A DNA stretch of 62,046 nucleotides, taken from assembly GCA_001579985.1 (NCBI GenBank), contig LRSR01013345.1:1-62046 (forward strand), written 5' to 3'. The DNA is from Hypsibius dujardini. Its lineage: Eukaryota; Tardigrada; Eutardigrada; Parachela; Hypsibiidae. Positions within the stretch are counted from its first letter, which is position 1; every line of letters begins with the position of its first letter. Position numbers and translations under genes: made by a program. The notes beneath the pieces are model-generated. The model was given only the letters and a program-made list of their open reading frames with translations, was not told the origin of the DNA and made no database searches. Of this stretch, positions 6,937 through 17,337 are shown piece by piece.

Positions 6937-9900
6937 TCCGCACAGAAACCGAACGGACCATCCAGAATGACACACTTCTTGTAGTAGAAGCGGCACTTTT
7001 TCATTGTCTGAACCTCCTTAATGGCCACGGTTTTGATATCGCGCCGTAAGTTCCGCTGCGGAACGGCAATGGTCGATTCCTTCTCATCCAGCAAGTGCAG
7101 CATGGCGGTAAAATTGATTAATTCTTCAGTCTCACCGTTCAGAGTGAAACCCTTGATCTTGGTCACGTGCTTACCATCGTTGGTGCGGTAAGCATAGCTC
7201 CTATCAAGAAGATTATGTAAGTCTCAACTCCGATTCATGAGCAAAAAATATTCTTACTTGGCACCCAAGGAGACAAACTTTTCAATGTGTTGTCCAGGCT
7301 TAAGTTCACTAACTAGATCCCCCAAATAGTGCCCGGTTTCCAACTTCCACTCATCGGTGTCGCGGGCAACAAAAATCAGCGAATCGGTGTCTAACAACAA
7401 AACAAAATCACAGCGTGACACCAGAACAGGATTCAATTTAGTAAAGGGCTTACCAAAGTACAAAATCCGCCCTGGGTAATGGTTTTCAAACTGCTCCATA
7501 AATTTGTACAGATGAAGACGTGCCCTGAAATAATTATAGTCAAAGTTTGGTAACGGTGAAAACTTAATTCATCGCTTACTAGCAAGTGGTAAAAGCGGCT
7601 ATAATGACATTGGTAGTGGGATTTTCCTCCACAAAGCTCTGCTCCTTTTTGAACTGGACGGTGACCACGTCGTCGTTGACAAAGTCCCAACCGGAAACAA
7701 GGTTTTCACCGTTGGACAGCATCTCGTAGAACTTGAGTGGTTCATTGATGAAGACACGGTTGCTACGATTTTCCTGCATACCAAAACAACCCTATGCGAA
7801 AAATGTGCGAAAAAAAAAATTTACGGAAAATTGTACGATCAAATTGTACGAAAAAATAAAACTTACCCAAAAACTATTGAGAAACAACTTGGAGACGCAG
7901 CGCATGCCTTTGTTCTCCTTAATCTTGGCCTTGTCCAACTTGATGCCCTCGTGCTGCTCAAAACTGGCAATCTATTTGTCCTTCTCATCCTCCGTCACCA
8001 CTTCAGCAGGGTAGCCGCTTGACTCGGTTTTGATCTTGTAAAAAGGGTCGATGTAAGGGACAAATAATCCTAATCGCTGCTCCGGAAAGTGCCACACCTC
8101 CTTGATTTCGTCGACCACGTACCCCTTTTCCAGAGCCTTAAGGATTTCCGGAGTGCACCAGGTGCCAATCAGCTTCCGCTGGTCCTTGGAGTGGGTGCAC
8201 GGAACTGTAGACAGCGTTTCAGCACAGGTACGGCACAAAGTAAACACCAACTGGTGGTTACAACGCATAGGGAGAACCGGAATTTTAAGACTTTTTGGTG
8301 GAACGATTGATAGTTTCATGACTCCAAAGTAGTCGCGCACATCTTTAAAGTCCTGTCGGATTATCTGGCACTTCCGAACAGGATACGCACACTTCTTATT
8401 GACATATGGGTACCTGCAAGACACTTTTCTCAACTCAGGTTATACATAAAAAACACGAACCTTACTCAGAAGTGACGTCCAAGTACAGAATCTTTTCGTC
8501 CTCCTCACGCTTGTGGTATAGCTTCAAGGCGATGGTTCAGCCCCCAAAAAACGCATCGCGCGGGAAAAGTCGCTCTTCAAACACAAGACTTTTGATGTAG
8601 ATCTGCATCTCTTTGTTGTCCTTCAGCATTCGCTTGAAGTCGTGCTCCCCAACTTCTTCGACGTCATAGCCCTGATCACGAAGGTACTGGGTCCGTTCCT
8701 TGGTGTCCTGATAGACATTGTCGTAAAGGATTTGACGAATGGGATGAATGGTATCCTTGTTGAAGCAAATCGGGCAACCTTGCCAACTAAAGCACACACA
8801 CACAAAAATATTTCTGAATACATGTCATGACCAGAACATTGATAAACTTACAAACAGCCGTGCGCCTCGAACACTTTGTTTTTTGTCTCGCAGAGTCCGT
8901 CAACGTAGTAGGGTCCGATTTTGAATTCTCGCCCGCTCGTTAACGAAATAATCTCTACGTTTTCCACGTGGGCCTTCCACTCCAGCCACTGGCTAGCCCA
9001 ATGAAACTGCTTGCGATTGCCTGCAAATTTGGGCACTAGTCCGACGAGATTCTCCTATAAAAACTTGAAACGCCAGATGACGCTACAGAGGCTTGCGATG
9101 GTGAGCCCAGCATTGAAGGGACATATTCCGCCACTAATCTCCATGAAGATCTCTCGCCACTTTTGACATCCTTCCCTAAGAACGTCTACATCTCTCTTAC
9201 AGTAGTCACGGAGCTCCGCATTGAAGTTGTATCGGTTCTTCTTGGTTTGCTTCTCCCCTTCTTACCACTGATCGAAATAAGTTTTGTCCTTGGCAGACAG
9301 TCCCCGGTAGCCGAAATCATCCTTGCTGGGGAACGGTGTGACCCTGCTCCAGTTCTCTGAACGGTCGAAGCGGTGCGGAAAGTCACCCTTGCTCACGTCC
9401 TTCAGTTCCAACGCTGCCGGGAAGTCAATCAGTCTCAAAGGAATTTATCTGTAAGAACAACGAATCCGAAGGTTGATGCCCAAAGTTGGATTGCAAATGT
9501 CTATCTGCGTGATCTTGGTTCCGTTCATGATTTGCTTCTGTGGGATGATGCCATTAGCAAGGCACCATTTCAAGATGAACATTCCGTCAAAGCCCTAGTC
9601 ACACAATATTGTAAATATAAGAACATATGTACAAGTTCAATAAGGCACTTGCACTAAAGTTATGGGCAATGCCTATACAGTTTTGAAACTGCGGACTGAT
9701 GAGAAACTTGCAAAGCTCGTCGCTGATGTCCCTTCCAATCGGCTCATTCGATTTCGGAAAGTACACGCATTCACCGAAACCGTTTTGCACGATCTATATT
9801 CGAAAAAAAAAATACTAAGAGCATATTCTCAGTATCAGCACACAAACTCCATACCGCCAGATCGGGGATCAATAATCCGTCCGCTGAAGTGAACGTCTCC

Positions 9901-11656
9901 AGATCAAAGTACAAGAATTCAGTCTCTCGATGCTTTTTCCGTTGTGCTTGACTGAAGTTAATGGGCATGATGTAGCATTGGTGATCTCCCGGTATGACGT
10001 GAATCTTACAGTTCTTGCAGAAAGTTTCTGCATACAAAATAGTATTCTGTAAATTGAAAGTAACCGGCTATAGAAACTATAGTCTTACCACCACATTGGT
10101 GCTTGGCTCCCTCCTCACAATGCTGAAGAGAAAGTCATGTGACAATTTGGGCATCGTTTAATCTGGCTGCACAAACTCGAAATTTCCGTTCCGTTGTTTT
10201 TAGATCCAGCAGCCTTCATGGCCAAATGAGGATCAAAATAGCTCTGGCCAGGGAACTCGCGTAAACAGGACGTGCAGAAGATGAGGGAGTCCATCTCCTT
10301 CGGACAATCTTGACGGAGGCATATCTGACACATGAACTGGCATCGATGGAGTATGCGCTGATTGTACCCCTTCTCGCAGTTGTGGCACCAGTAACTCCGT
10401 CCAAAGAAGGGAGCAATCGAAGTACAGACGTCGAAATGATTGTTGCGCTGGAGTAGCATTAGTGGTTTTCCAGTGGCCTCGCTCTTGAAAATTATTCCCT
10501 TCCCGTTGGTAAAACTCAGCACTGTAATCTGGTACCCGAGAAGGACCGCCTCAAATTTTGGAAGATCTGCCAATGTGTATGGATCTTTTATGTCTGTGAT
10601 CCCAGCTAGCCGAACAAGTTCCAACGCTGCTTTCTTTTGTGAGCCACGCATTGGGCCGGTAGCCCGACCCAGGTTTTTGTAGACCCTCATGCTTTCTTTC
10701 CGCAACTCTGGAGTGGATTCATCAATGTCAGCGTGAGCCTTCGCCACCACCAATGCTCGGGCCAAACAGAGATTGTCCTCGTTCTTAAATTGAAAGACAC
10801 ACCTGAAACTTTTTACTTGCTGACTGATCAGATCACTGTCCCCAGGAATGCAGCCTGCACCGACAAGTTTTGCTCTTTCAACTCGAACTGAGAAATTGTC
10901 GGCCAGTGTGAACTGTTCGTGGGACATCAGTACACGCTCCACTTCCGCCATCCAACGTTCAATACTCAACTGCGACTTCATAGTGGGAGGACACCAGATG
11001 GGACGCTCTAGAGTGCTGCCCTCGAAAACGATACGACAGATCATTGTCGGCAGCATCTGCCAGAACATGATTATGAACGTACTGTAAAACAGCCACAATG
11101 ACATCGAGTTTTCGATTCGCTGGAACGTTTTCCAATCCATAGGTCGTGATGTTGTAGTGGTCAGAGATAGTACCCCACTTGGCGACGCGCGACGATTTAT
11201 CCGTTCAACGTTGAGATGATCGGAGTTGAACTCCGCCATATCCCATTTGGAATCCGGTTCTCCATGTTCATTCGCATCGTTTTGAGCAAAACCGATTTGC
11301 TTGATATTCCCACCGCCCATCTGTTCAATTGCATCATCATCATCGTTGTGTTCCTCCCCGTCGAAGTCTTCGGTCACGTCATCTGAATGATGGTCTTTGG
11401 CTGGCTGTTCATCCCCTGCTTCGCCAGCGTCGCTTACAAACATCAACATCGGCTTCAGTTTGTGTTCACCCTTCTCCACCGGACGCCAACTCTCAGCACT
11501 TAGCATCCACGCATCATCTTCCGGCTGTTCTGCCTCGAAATGCACTTGACTCCATGCCTCAGCCACTGTGCACATCCCGGTATCCTCCGCTTCCTGACGC
11601 TTCCGTTTCATGAAGGCCGCCTTGCGTTGAAGGGCTTCTTGTCGGTTTGCCTCCAT
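6933..11656 (-). pseudogene. Protein-primed family-B DNA polymerase of the Polinton/adintovirus type, spliced, with at least one nonsense codon
   Basis: The largest exon (10115-11656) encodes an acidic N-terminal region and a Cys/His-rich domain (YWCHNCEKGYNQRILHRCQF with several C-x2-C pairs). Downstream pieces on the minus strand carry the exonuclease motif I (FLYFDLETF, near 9900) and an exonuclease II-like GIAHNFSA near 9630. Further along are palm motif A (LYLDVTS near 8480, interrupted by a GT-AG intron), and motif C with DTDSLIF near 7370. The gene ends FGFCAD, with a stop at 6933. Short introns, for example 8408-8462, separate exons. A TGA at 8537-8539 interrupts an otherwise open frame before motif A. 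The enzyme replicates the element. All hallmark motifs are visible, but the gene as read is broken. Confidence 0.85.
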
Positions 11657-11715
11657 TTTAGTTCGCTTAGCCTCCTGACTCGCGGCATCAGCAAGAGCTC
11701 CGAGCTCAGCAAGAG

Positions 11716-11768
11716 TCTGTCTGTCTGTCTGTCTGTCTGTTTATCTGACTGTCTGTCTGTCTGTCTAT

Positions 11769-11815
<47 letters not shown>

Positions 11816-12060
11816 CCTGTTTATCTGTCTGTCTGTTTGTCTGTCTGTCTGTTTATCTATCTGTCTTTTTGCCTGCGTGTCTGTTCGTCTGTCTGTCTGT
11901 CTGTCTATTTGTCTGTTTATCTGTCCTCGCCTGCATGTGTGTCCATGGGACAGCCTTACTGACTGCCTGCGTGTCTGTCTGTCTGTCTATTTGTCTGTTT
12001 ATCTGTCCTCGCCTGCGTGTGTGTCCATGGGACAGCCTTACTGACTGCCTGCGTGTCCGT
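11716..12060. repeat. (CTGT)n tetranucleotide microsatellite
   Basis: About 345 bases of CTGT/TTGT units with two longer interspersed blocks. One block (TGTGTCCATGGGACAGCCTT) occurs twice, about 80 bases apart. Open frames here encode only Cys, Leu, Ser, Val and are repeat artefacts. It bounds the virus-like element on the right, so the element's own right end cannot be placed. Confidence 0.95.
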
Positions 12061-12540
12061 CTACCTCTTTGCTTGGCTGATAGTACTTTCATGTTTACCA
12101 AACTAACCGCTTGAATTTAAATAATTTAATTTAAATTCTCGTTCATCATTTCTGAATGTCATTTTGTAAAACAGTTTCAGAAAAACATTTTTGGGGCATT
12201 AGAAAAGAAACCATCTTCAAATGGGACGAAACAAACGTTCTGTCCCCAACGTTTTAGGTTAGTTAATTGAATTTTTACTACCGATTAAATTGTAAATATC
12301 TGAATCTTTTTGCGCTTGAAAATGTTAAGAAGTGTTCAATTTAAAAGCGAAAAGGAGCATCGACCGATCGGCTGTCGATCCTATGAAGTACCACCTCCTA
12401 CTTCCCCACGTAACAACGCAGTTGCGCTTACTCTCTAATGTGCTGGGCGAGTACGAGGGTGTGTGTGTTCACATTTCGGTGACGCGACCGGTCCACTGTA
12501 TTGTACATAAAACTGTTGAATAATGCGAGAAAAAAAATGT
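12061..12540. other. AT-rich intergenic stretch
   Basis: No gene was recognised between the microsatellite and the tandem repeats. Confidence 0.5.
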
Positions 12541-12541
12541 G

Positions 12542-12636
12542 CCTGAAAATACGTATATGTAAATTATTTATTTCCTGGAAATACGTATATGTAAATTATT
12601 TATTTCCTGGAAATACGTATATGTAAATTATTTAAC
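12542..12636. repeat. 32-bp tandem repeat, three copies
   Basis: The unit begins CCTGGAAATACGTATATGTA and occurs three times head to tail with almost no change. A short AT run follows (12653-12662). Confidence 0.9.
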
Positions 12637-12917
12637 AAAAACAAAAACAAAAAATATATATATAGGCTTTGGAGATTAATCTCCTCTGACTCACAGATTG
12701 ACGGACGTTAATGAGTTATAATCCAAATTCCAATTCCACTAATGATTCCACGATGAGGCAAAAACAAAGTATAAGCAGAACAAATTTCAGGAGGGATTTC
12801 TTTCACACACACACACACATTCACACAAACAAACACACAGCACGAGTGGTAACTAATTGATTCAGAATGTCGATCAGTCAGCCACGGTCCAATGCTTCCG
12901 GCTGCCTGGCCGAGTTG

Positions 12918-13020
12918 CACCTGTGGTTAACACCTGTGGTTAACACCTGTGGTTAACACCTGTGGTTAACACCTGTGGTTAACACCTGTGGTTAACACCT
13001 GTGGTTAACACTTTTGGTTG
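12918..13020. repeat. 13-bp minisatellite, seven copies plus a degenerate one
   Basis: The unit CACCTGTGGTTAA is repeated seven times exactly and an eighth copy is altered. A (CA)n run lies just downstream, at about 13056-13080. Confidence 0.95.
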
Positions 13021-13396
13021 CCCCACCTGGCGAGCGCAAGGCAACAACACCCATAACACACACACACACACACACACACAGATACACAGACATTTTTTTT
13101 AAACATTTGTTTATATATACATTATTTTATATATCTTTATTCATACCATTTATTTAAATATACTTAATCATTTTATTTATTTTTCTCCAATGACCTTTAA
13201 AGGTCTCCAAAGGTCACCAAAGTCAGCCATATGGCCTAGTATGCTGCTAACCAACGCTAAATCATCTCGTTGTTGTAATCTACAGAAACAAGAACCGATG
13301 AGAAGTTTACCATGAATCTCTTGCTGTCTCGCCCAAAGAACGATTTACAACACAGACAATTTAACCGCTATCTCAATCACTTTTATATATTTGTAG

Positions 13397-14282
13397 TTCA
13401 ATCTACTGATCACACTCATTCAAAACAATCAAGACTGCCTCCATGAATGGAAGTAGCCGTCGTGTTTTAGTCACTGGAGTATGGGCCCTTTCTCTGGCTT
13501 TGGATTACGAAGCAAGACTTCTGTAAGGTGATTTGTGTATAGAAACATAAACTCATCTACAACTGAATGTTTGTTGATGTTTGTTGTACAATTTACCATC
13601 TCTTTTGATACGTTCATGACCGCGTCTGTCAATGCAACAGACAACAATGGACTGATGTAATGTTCATCCGTCATATTTGACGGTGACACTCTCCGTCATA
13701 ATAAAAACAAAATATAATCCGCTACAATGTGAACAAATCAAATTGACCGAAACAGAATGGCTGCTAGTTATTGTTCCAATCATTTTCTGCAGGGACTGGA
13801 AATATCGAATGCGTTTCGTTGAATGGAGGAGCCAAACGAATTGTCTCCGCTCAAGGAAGAGCAGGGGAATTTTCTTATGGCATCTCATTGTCGGGGGGAC
13901 GCGTTTACTAGACGTCTTCTTCAGAGTAACTCATTATTGCTAGCGAATTCTGGAATTGTCTTTCCTTAATCCGCGTTCTGTTTGCAGTAACAACGTGACA
14001 AGCATCACCAAAAGTGAATCGACAATGAAGCAACATTCCCTTCCAACCGGACGGAGTGGAGACTTATGAGGAATTGTTTTTGTGCCAGAACAGTGCCCAA
14101 ATGTGCGTTCAATGAAAACAATTCCAAAGCATTACCTCAATTCACATCATTGGGATATTTTCCATTTAGTGAACAATGCATGCGCTGTTTCCAACGGAGG
14201 ATGCCCTTTCATCTGTCTGCCTTTTCTGGGAAATGACAAGAAATTTGTCTGCCCTGACGGCAATTCATCCTGCACTTCATAA
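13397..14282 (+). pseudogene. Copy A: 5'-truncated YWTD-propeller/EGF pseudogene
   Basis: Only the 3' half of the family gene is present: exon 4 (13397-13523), exon 5 (13793-13925), exon 6 (13988-14102) and exon 7 (14170-14282). Exon 4 has TGA where other copies have the Trp of IYW, plus a deletion across the LYWAD motif that also removes the usual splice donor. In exon 5 the Trp of VYWTS is a TAG at 13909-13911. Exon 6 has TGA after SGDL. In the EGF exon one conserved Cys is Phe (KKFVC instead of KKCVC). Splice acceptors are otherwise conserved. The missing 5' half lies toward the virus-like block. Confidence 0.85.
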
Positions 14283-14931
14283 AATCCTTCGCAGTTTCTT
14301 CTCGATTTGTTGGACAAACTTCCGTCTCAGATTTCTTTATCTTTGTTTGGTTGTTTTGTCGGTCCATAAATTTTAAGCGAAACCGGATTGAGATTATTCG
14401 GCAAACTCTTTATTTGATTATATTTGTAAGAGTATCAACCCATTGTGTCGTTTTTAAATTGATTCATTGAATAATGAAATAACTGAACTAAGCGGATTAG
14501 TTACTAGATTTATTTGAGAAATAAGACGAACAAAGAAATTTTTCAATCAATTTCGGCCAAAACTAGAAACTACAACTAAAATATTTTTTAATTTTTTGGT
14601 TAGTAAAACAATAGTTGGAACTGAACTGGCTTATTAATGAAATTTAAATAAAAAAATAAAGAAACAACTGAAATCGGTCTGCCCATGTCGACCAAAGCTA
14701 CAAACTAAATATTTTTCCCATTCTTTTATTGCTGTGAAAAACTGAATCAAAGATATTAGTTACTAAATATTTAATTGGAAAATTAAGCCAAATAAAATCA
14801 GTCGATGAATTTTGACTTGTGCTAAAAACTGAATAAAAACTACTAATTGTCTTATTAACATTTATTACAGATTTGATTTCACTGAGAAATTAATAATTGG
14901 GTCATTGTCGACTGAAAAAGTCAATGAAAAA
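14283..14931. other. AT-rich 3' flank of copy A
   Basis: No gene. The sequence (for example CGAAACCGGATTGAGATTAT and following) recurs after copies B, E and, partly, C and D, so it is part of the duplicated unit. Confidence 0.7.
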
Positions 14932-15420
14932 CTAAATTAGAATTCCTTCGCGATTAATGTTTAGCAAACTGAGGAAGTGATTTTGTCTTGTAATTTTAGT
15001 CTTTATTTTCCCTGGTCTAAAATCGCCTTCCAGAAGCGATTCCACACGAGTCATGCCAGATATGAGTACGAAATGAACAGCATCAATAAATGAAATCGCA
15101 ATGGACCAAGAGAAAGTGACAACTGCCGCAAAAATTGTTTGCTTCTTTCTAATTGCTAAGAGAGCAGTAGGCGCATAAAGAGAACTCCTCACGCTAAACA
15201 CGACAGAACAAGAGCAGAGAAGCAGAGGGATCATCGTCGCTTGATTAGTTGATCAGCGGTATATGGCTTGGCTATGCAGACGAATGGTGTTGTAGTTGAT
15301 GCAGTAGAAGATGGCAGACAATCCGACCGCAAACTGTACGTACGGAACGGCGATCGCGTAACGCACTACCACATGCGCGTGGAACCAACGCCAGTACCCT
15401 GCAAGGAACAAAATTTGATA
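14932..15420 (-). pseudogene. Membrane-protein gene fragment 1 (co-duplicated, minus strand)
   Basis: Two minus-strand pieces. The upstream piece (about 15245-15415) reads PYVQFAVGLSAIFYCINYNT. The downstream piece (14932-15234) contains the apolar segment TIFAAVVTFSWSIAISFIDA followed by VHFVLISGMTRVESLL. In the paralogue near 58600 the first piece ends at a GT, and here an acceptor-like TTTAG precedes the second piece, so they look like two exons of a polytopic membrane protein, possibly a 7TM receptor. Here the donor is mutated and the first piece ends in TGA. No family-specific motif was found. Paralogous fragments occur near 33.1, 50.6 and 58.5 kb. Confidence 0.35.
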
Positions 15421-15599
15421 TCATCAGAGATAATACCGAAGAGGAAACTTAAAACTTAAATAATAAATAAACTTAAATAATGAATAACAATCACACTGGA
15501 GAAAATAATTTGATTTAATTTAATGAAGTTTAATATTACATTTTTAGACTTAAAATAAAACTAAAATGTTTAAATTATTTTTTAATTTTATTTAATTTT

Positions 15600-17337
15600 T
15601 TCTCACAACATTACTCCCGGGAAATTACCGAATACCCCTCTGCTGCCATTCGCTAGCAGAACAGTTTCAATTCCTGTTGGAACTGATTTGTTGTTCTCTT
15701 AACACTCCAAACTTCTTTTTAATTGCATCGTATCATCCTGTTCTTTTCTGACTGCAGCTGGCGGTTGACCTGCACACCGTTTAATTCCGAATAAATCCAT
15801 TAGAACTTGGAACTAAATCCAGTTCTCATAAATGAGTTATTCATCGATAGAAGAAAGGTGGAGATGATAGATAGTACACTGTAACTTCACTGTTGTTTGC
15901 ATTGCCTTCTCACGAACGAACTGTACAGGAACGTCATTTCCTGCCTAGAAACGATCCTAGCTCTGATTATTTAGCTTGACTTCTCTGCCTCGCCGATCAA
16001 CACCGAACGACACATCTATCGAACGGGAAGTCACGATTATATTTTCAGTTCCATTTTACTCTCACAAGGGAAGCGAACGGTAGTTGACACGCCGATCTGT
16101 CTGAAATTTTTTTTGCAAATAGTGGACTAAATTAGTAGATCTTAGCAAAAAATTTCATCTGCAAACGAGCTCTGGTTTGAGCGGGAGAAAATTCGAAAGT
16201 TCCCCGATGGCTCCGCGGGTTTCCCATTCGATTCAACCGTTGATTGTTTGATTATGCTCTAGCAAAATTCAGTTTAATTTTTTTACCACTCTAACCCACA
16301 CAAACGTCGTTTTTTGAAAACGTTCGATTCCAAGATTTTTAACACTCTTCCACTCCAAATTTGATTTGAAATCGATTGACATCAGCAGAATCTTTTTTGG
16401 ATGACAGGGGGCGGAGTTATGGGCTAGTTTCAATCTAGGCTTCCGAGTGACGTTGCAGAAATGATCCATAGTTCCGCCCCCTGTCATCCAAAAAAGATTC
16501 TGGTGATAAACCGCATATGTGTATACGCATAAATTTGAAATTTCAAGCAAAGAATGTATACTAAATGAAAGTGTAAGAAAAGCGCGGTCGCTGAATTTCG
16601 AAAGCGCATCAACTTTGAATCTGAGTCTCACTGTACCGTATTATTATTGCCGCGTATTTGGTGTGGAAAGAGCGGTCGCTACAGCAGTACAAAGGCGAAA
16701 CTTCTCTCATGTACAAATACTAACAGCATCAATCCAACGATACCAAAAAACATGTGTTCGGGTTCTCTTCGATCTTTATTGTCTTAAGAATAGGCCGGGA
16801 ACTTTTCACTCGAAACTCCGGATTATTATTACTACTATTAACTGCAGCTAGTAGCAGAGTAGCAAATTGAATACTGTACATGACGGTTCGTTTTGTAAGT
16901 CAAACGTGAAAAAAAACGAAATCATGGATAAAGCCTGTCGGGGGCCTGATGAAATTGTGTCGTTTAAAAACAGGTAGCGCGATTGGAATGACGTTACTTC
17001 CGTCAGTGAAGACCGGGTTGTATTGAGGGTTCCTGTAAGCAAAAGATAAAAAACCACGCCAATATGTACATTGTACCCAGATAGACCAAGCGATTGGAAA
17101 GGAAATCTCCTTCACACACGTTGAATTCATCGCTCTGTGACAGTTAGACATCGAGTAACCCATATTACCACTGAAAGTGACTGTATTCTATCAAATTTTT
17201 AGCTCAATTTGCATTTTTTTGCATGGATGTTTGTTCCTTCACAGAAATACAAATAATGTTGTGAACCGGGTTTAGTTCAACTGTGGGCCGCCAATGTTAT
17301 TAGTGAACAGCCGTGAACTGATAGTTTATTCTTTACA
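15600..17337. other. 5' flank of copy B, duplicated upstream of copy E
   Basis: This segment, starting near ACTCCCGGGAAATTACCGAA, matches the region from about 45445 to 47063 upstream of copy E, with small indels. A minus-strand frame at 16900-17163 (MGYSMSNCHRAMNSTCVKEI) is partly preserved in the E copy and could be the first exon of a divergently transcribed gene, but no domain is recognisable. Part of the segment is also found near 24.57-24.83 kb. Confidence 0.6.
16386..16502. mobile_element. Short inverted-repeat element (MITE-like)
   Basis: Perfect 30-bp inverted arms (CAGAATCTTTTTTGGATGAC... and its complement) lie at 16386-16415 and 16473-16502, with a 57-base interior. A diverged relative lies near 38.63-38.76 kb. 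The E copy of this flank lacks the element at the matching position, so insertion probably followed the duplication. Confidence 0.6.

Noticed and set aside
11540-12114. Cys/Leu/Ser-rich frames resembling cysteine-rich proteins
   Set aside because: They are translations of the (CTGT)n microsatellite.
12918-13020. Regular repeats as a CRISPR array
   Set aside because: Units are 13 bases, directly adjacent, with no spacers. It is a minisatellite.
16519-16851. Plus-strand frame conserved upstream of copies B and E
   Set aside because: Similarity is explained by DNA duplication. The frame ends differ between copies and no start or domain is convincing.
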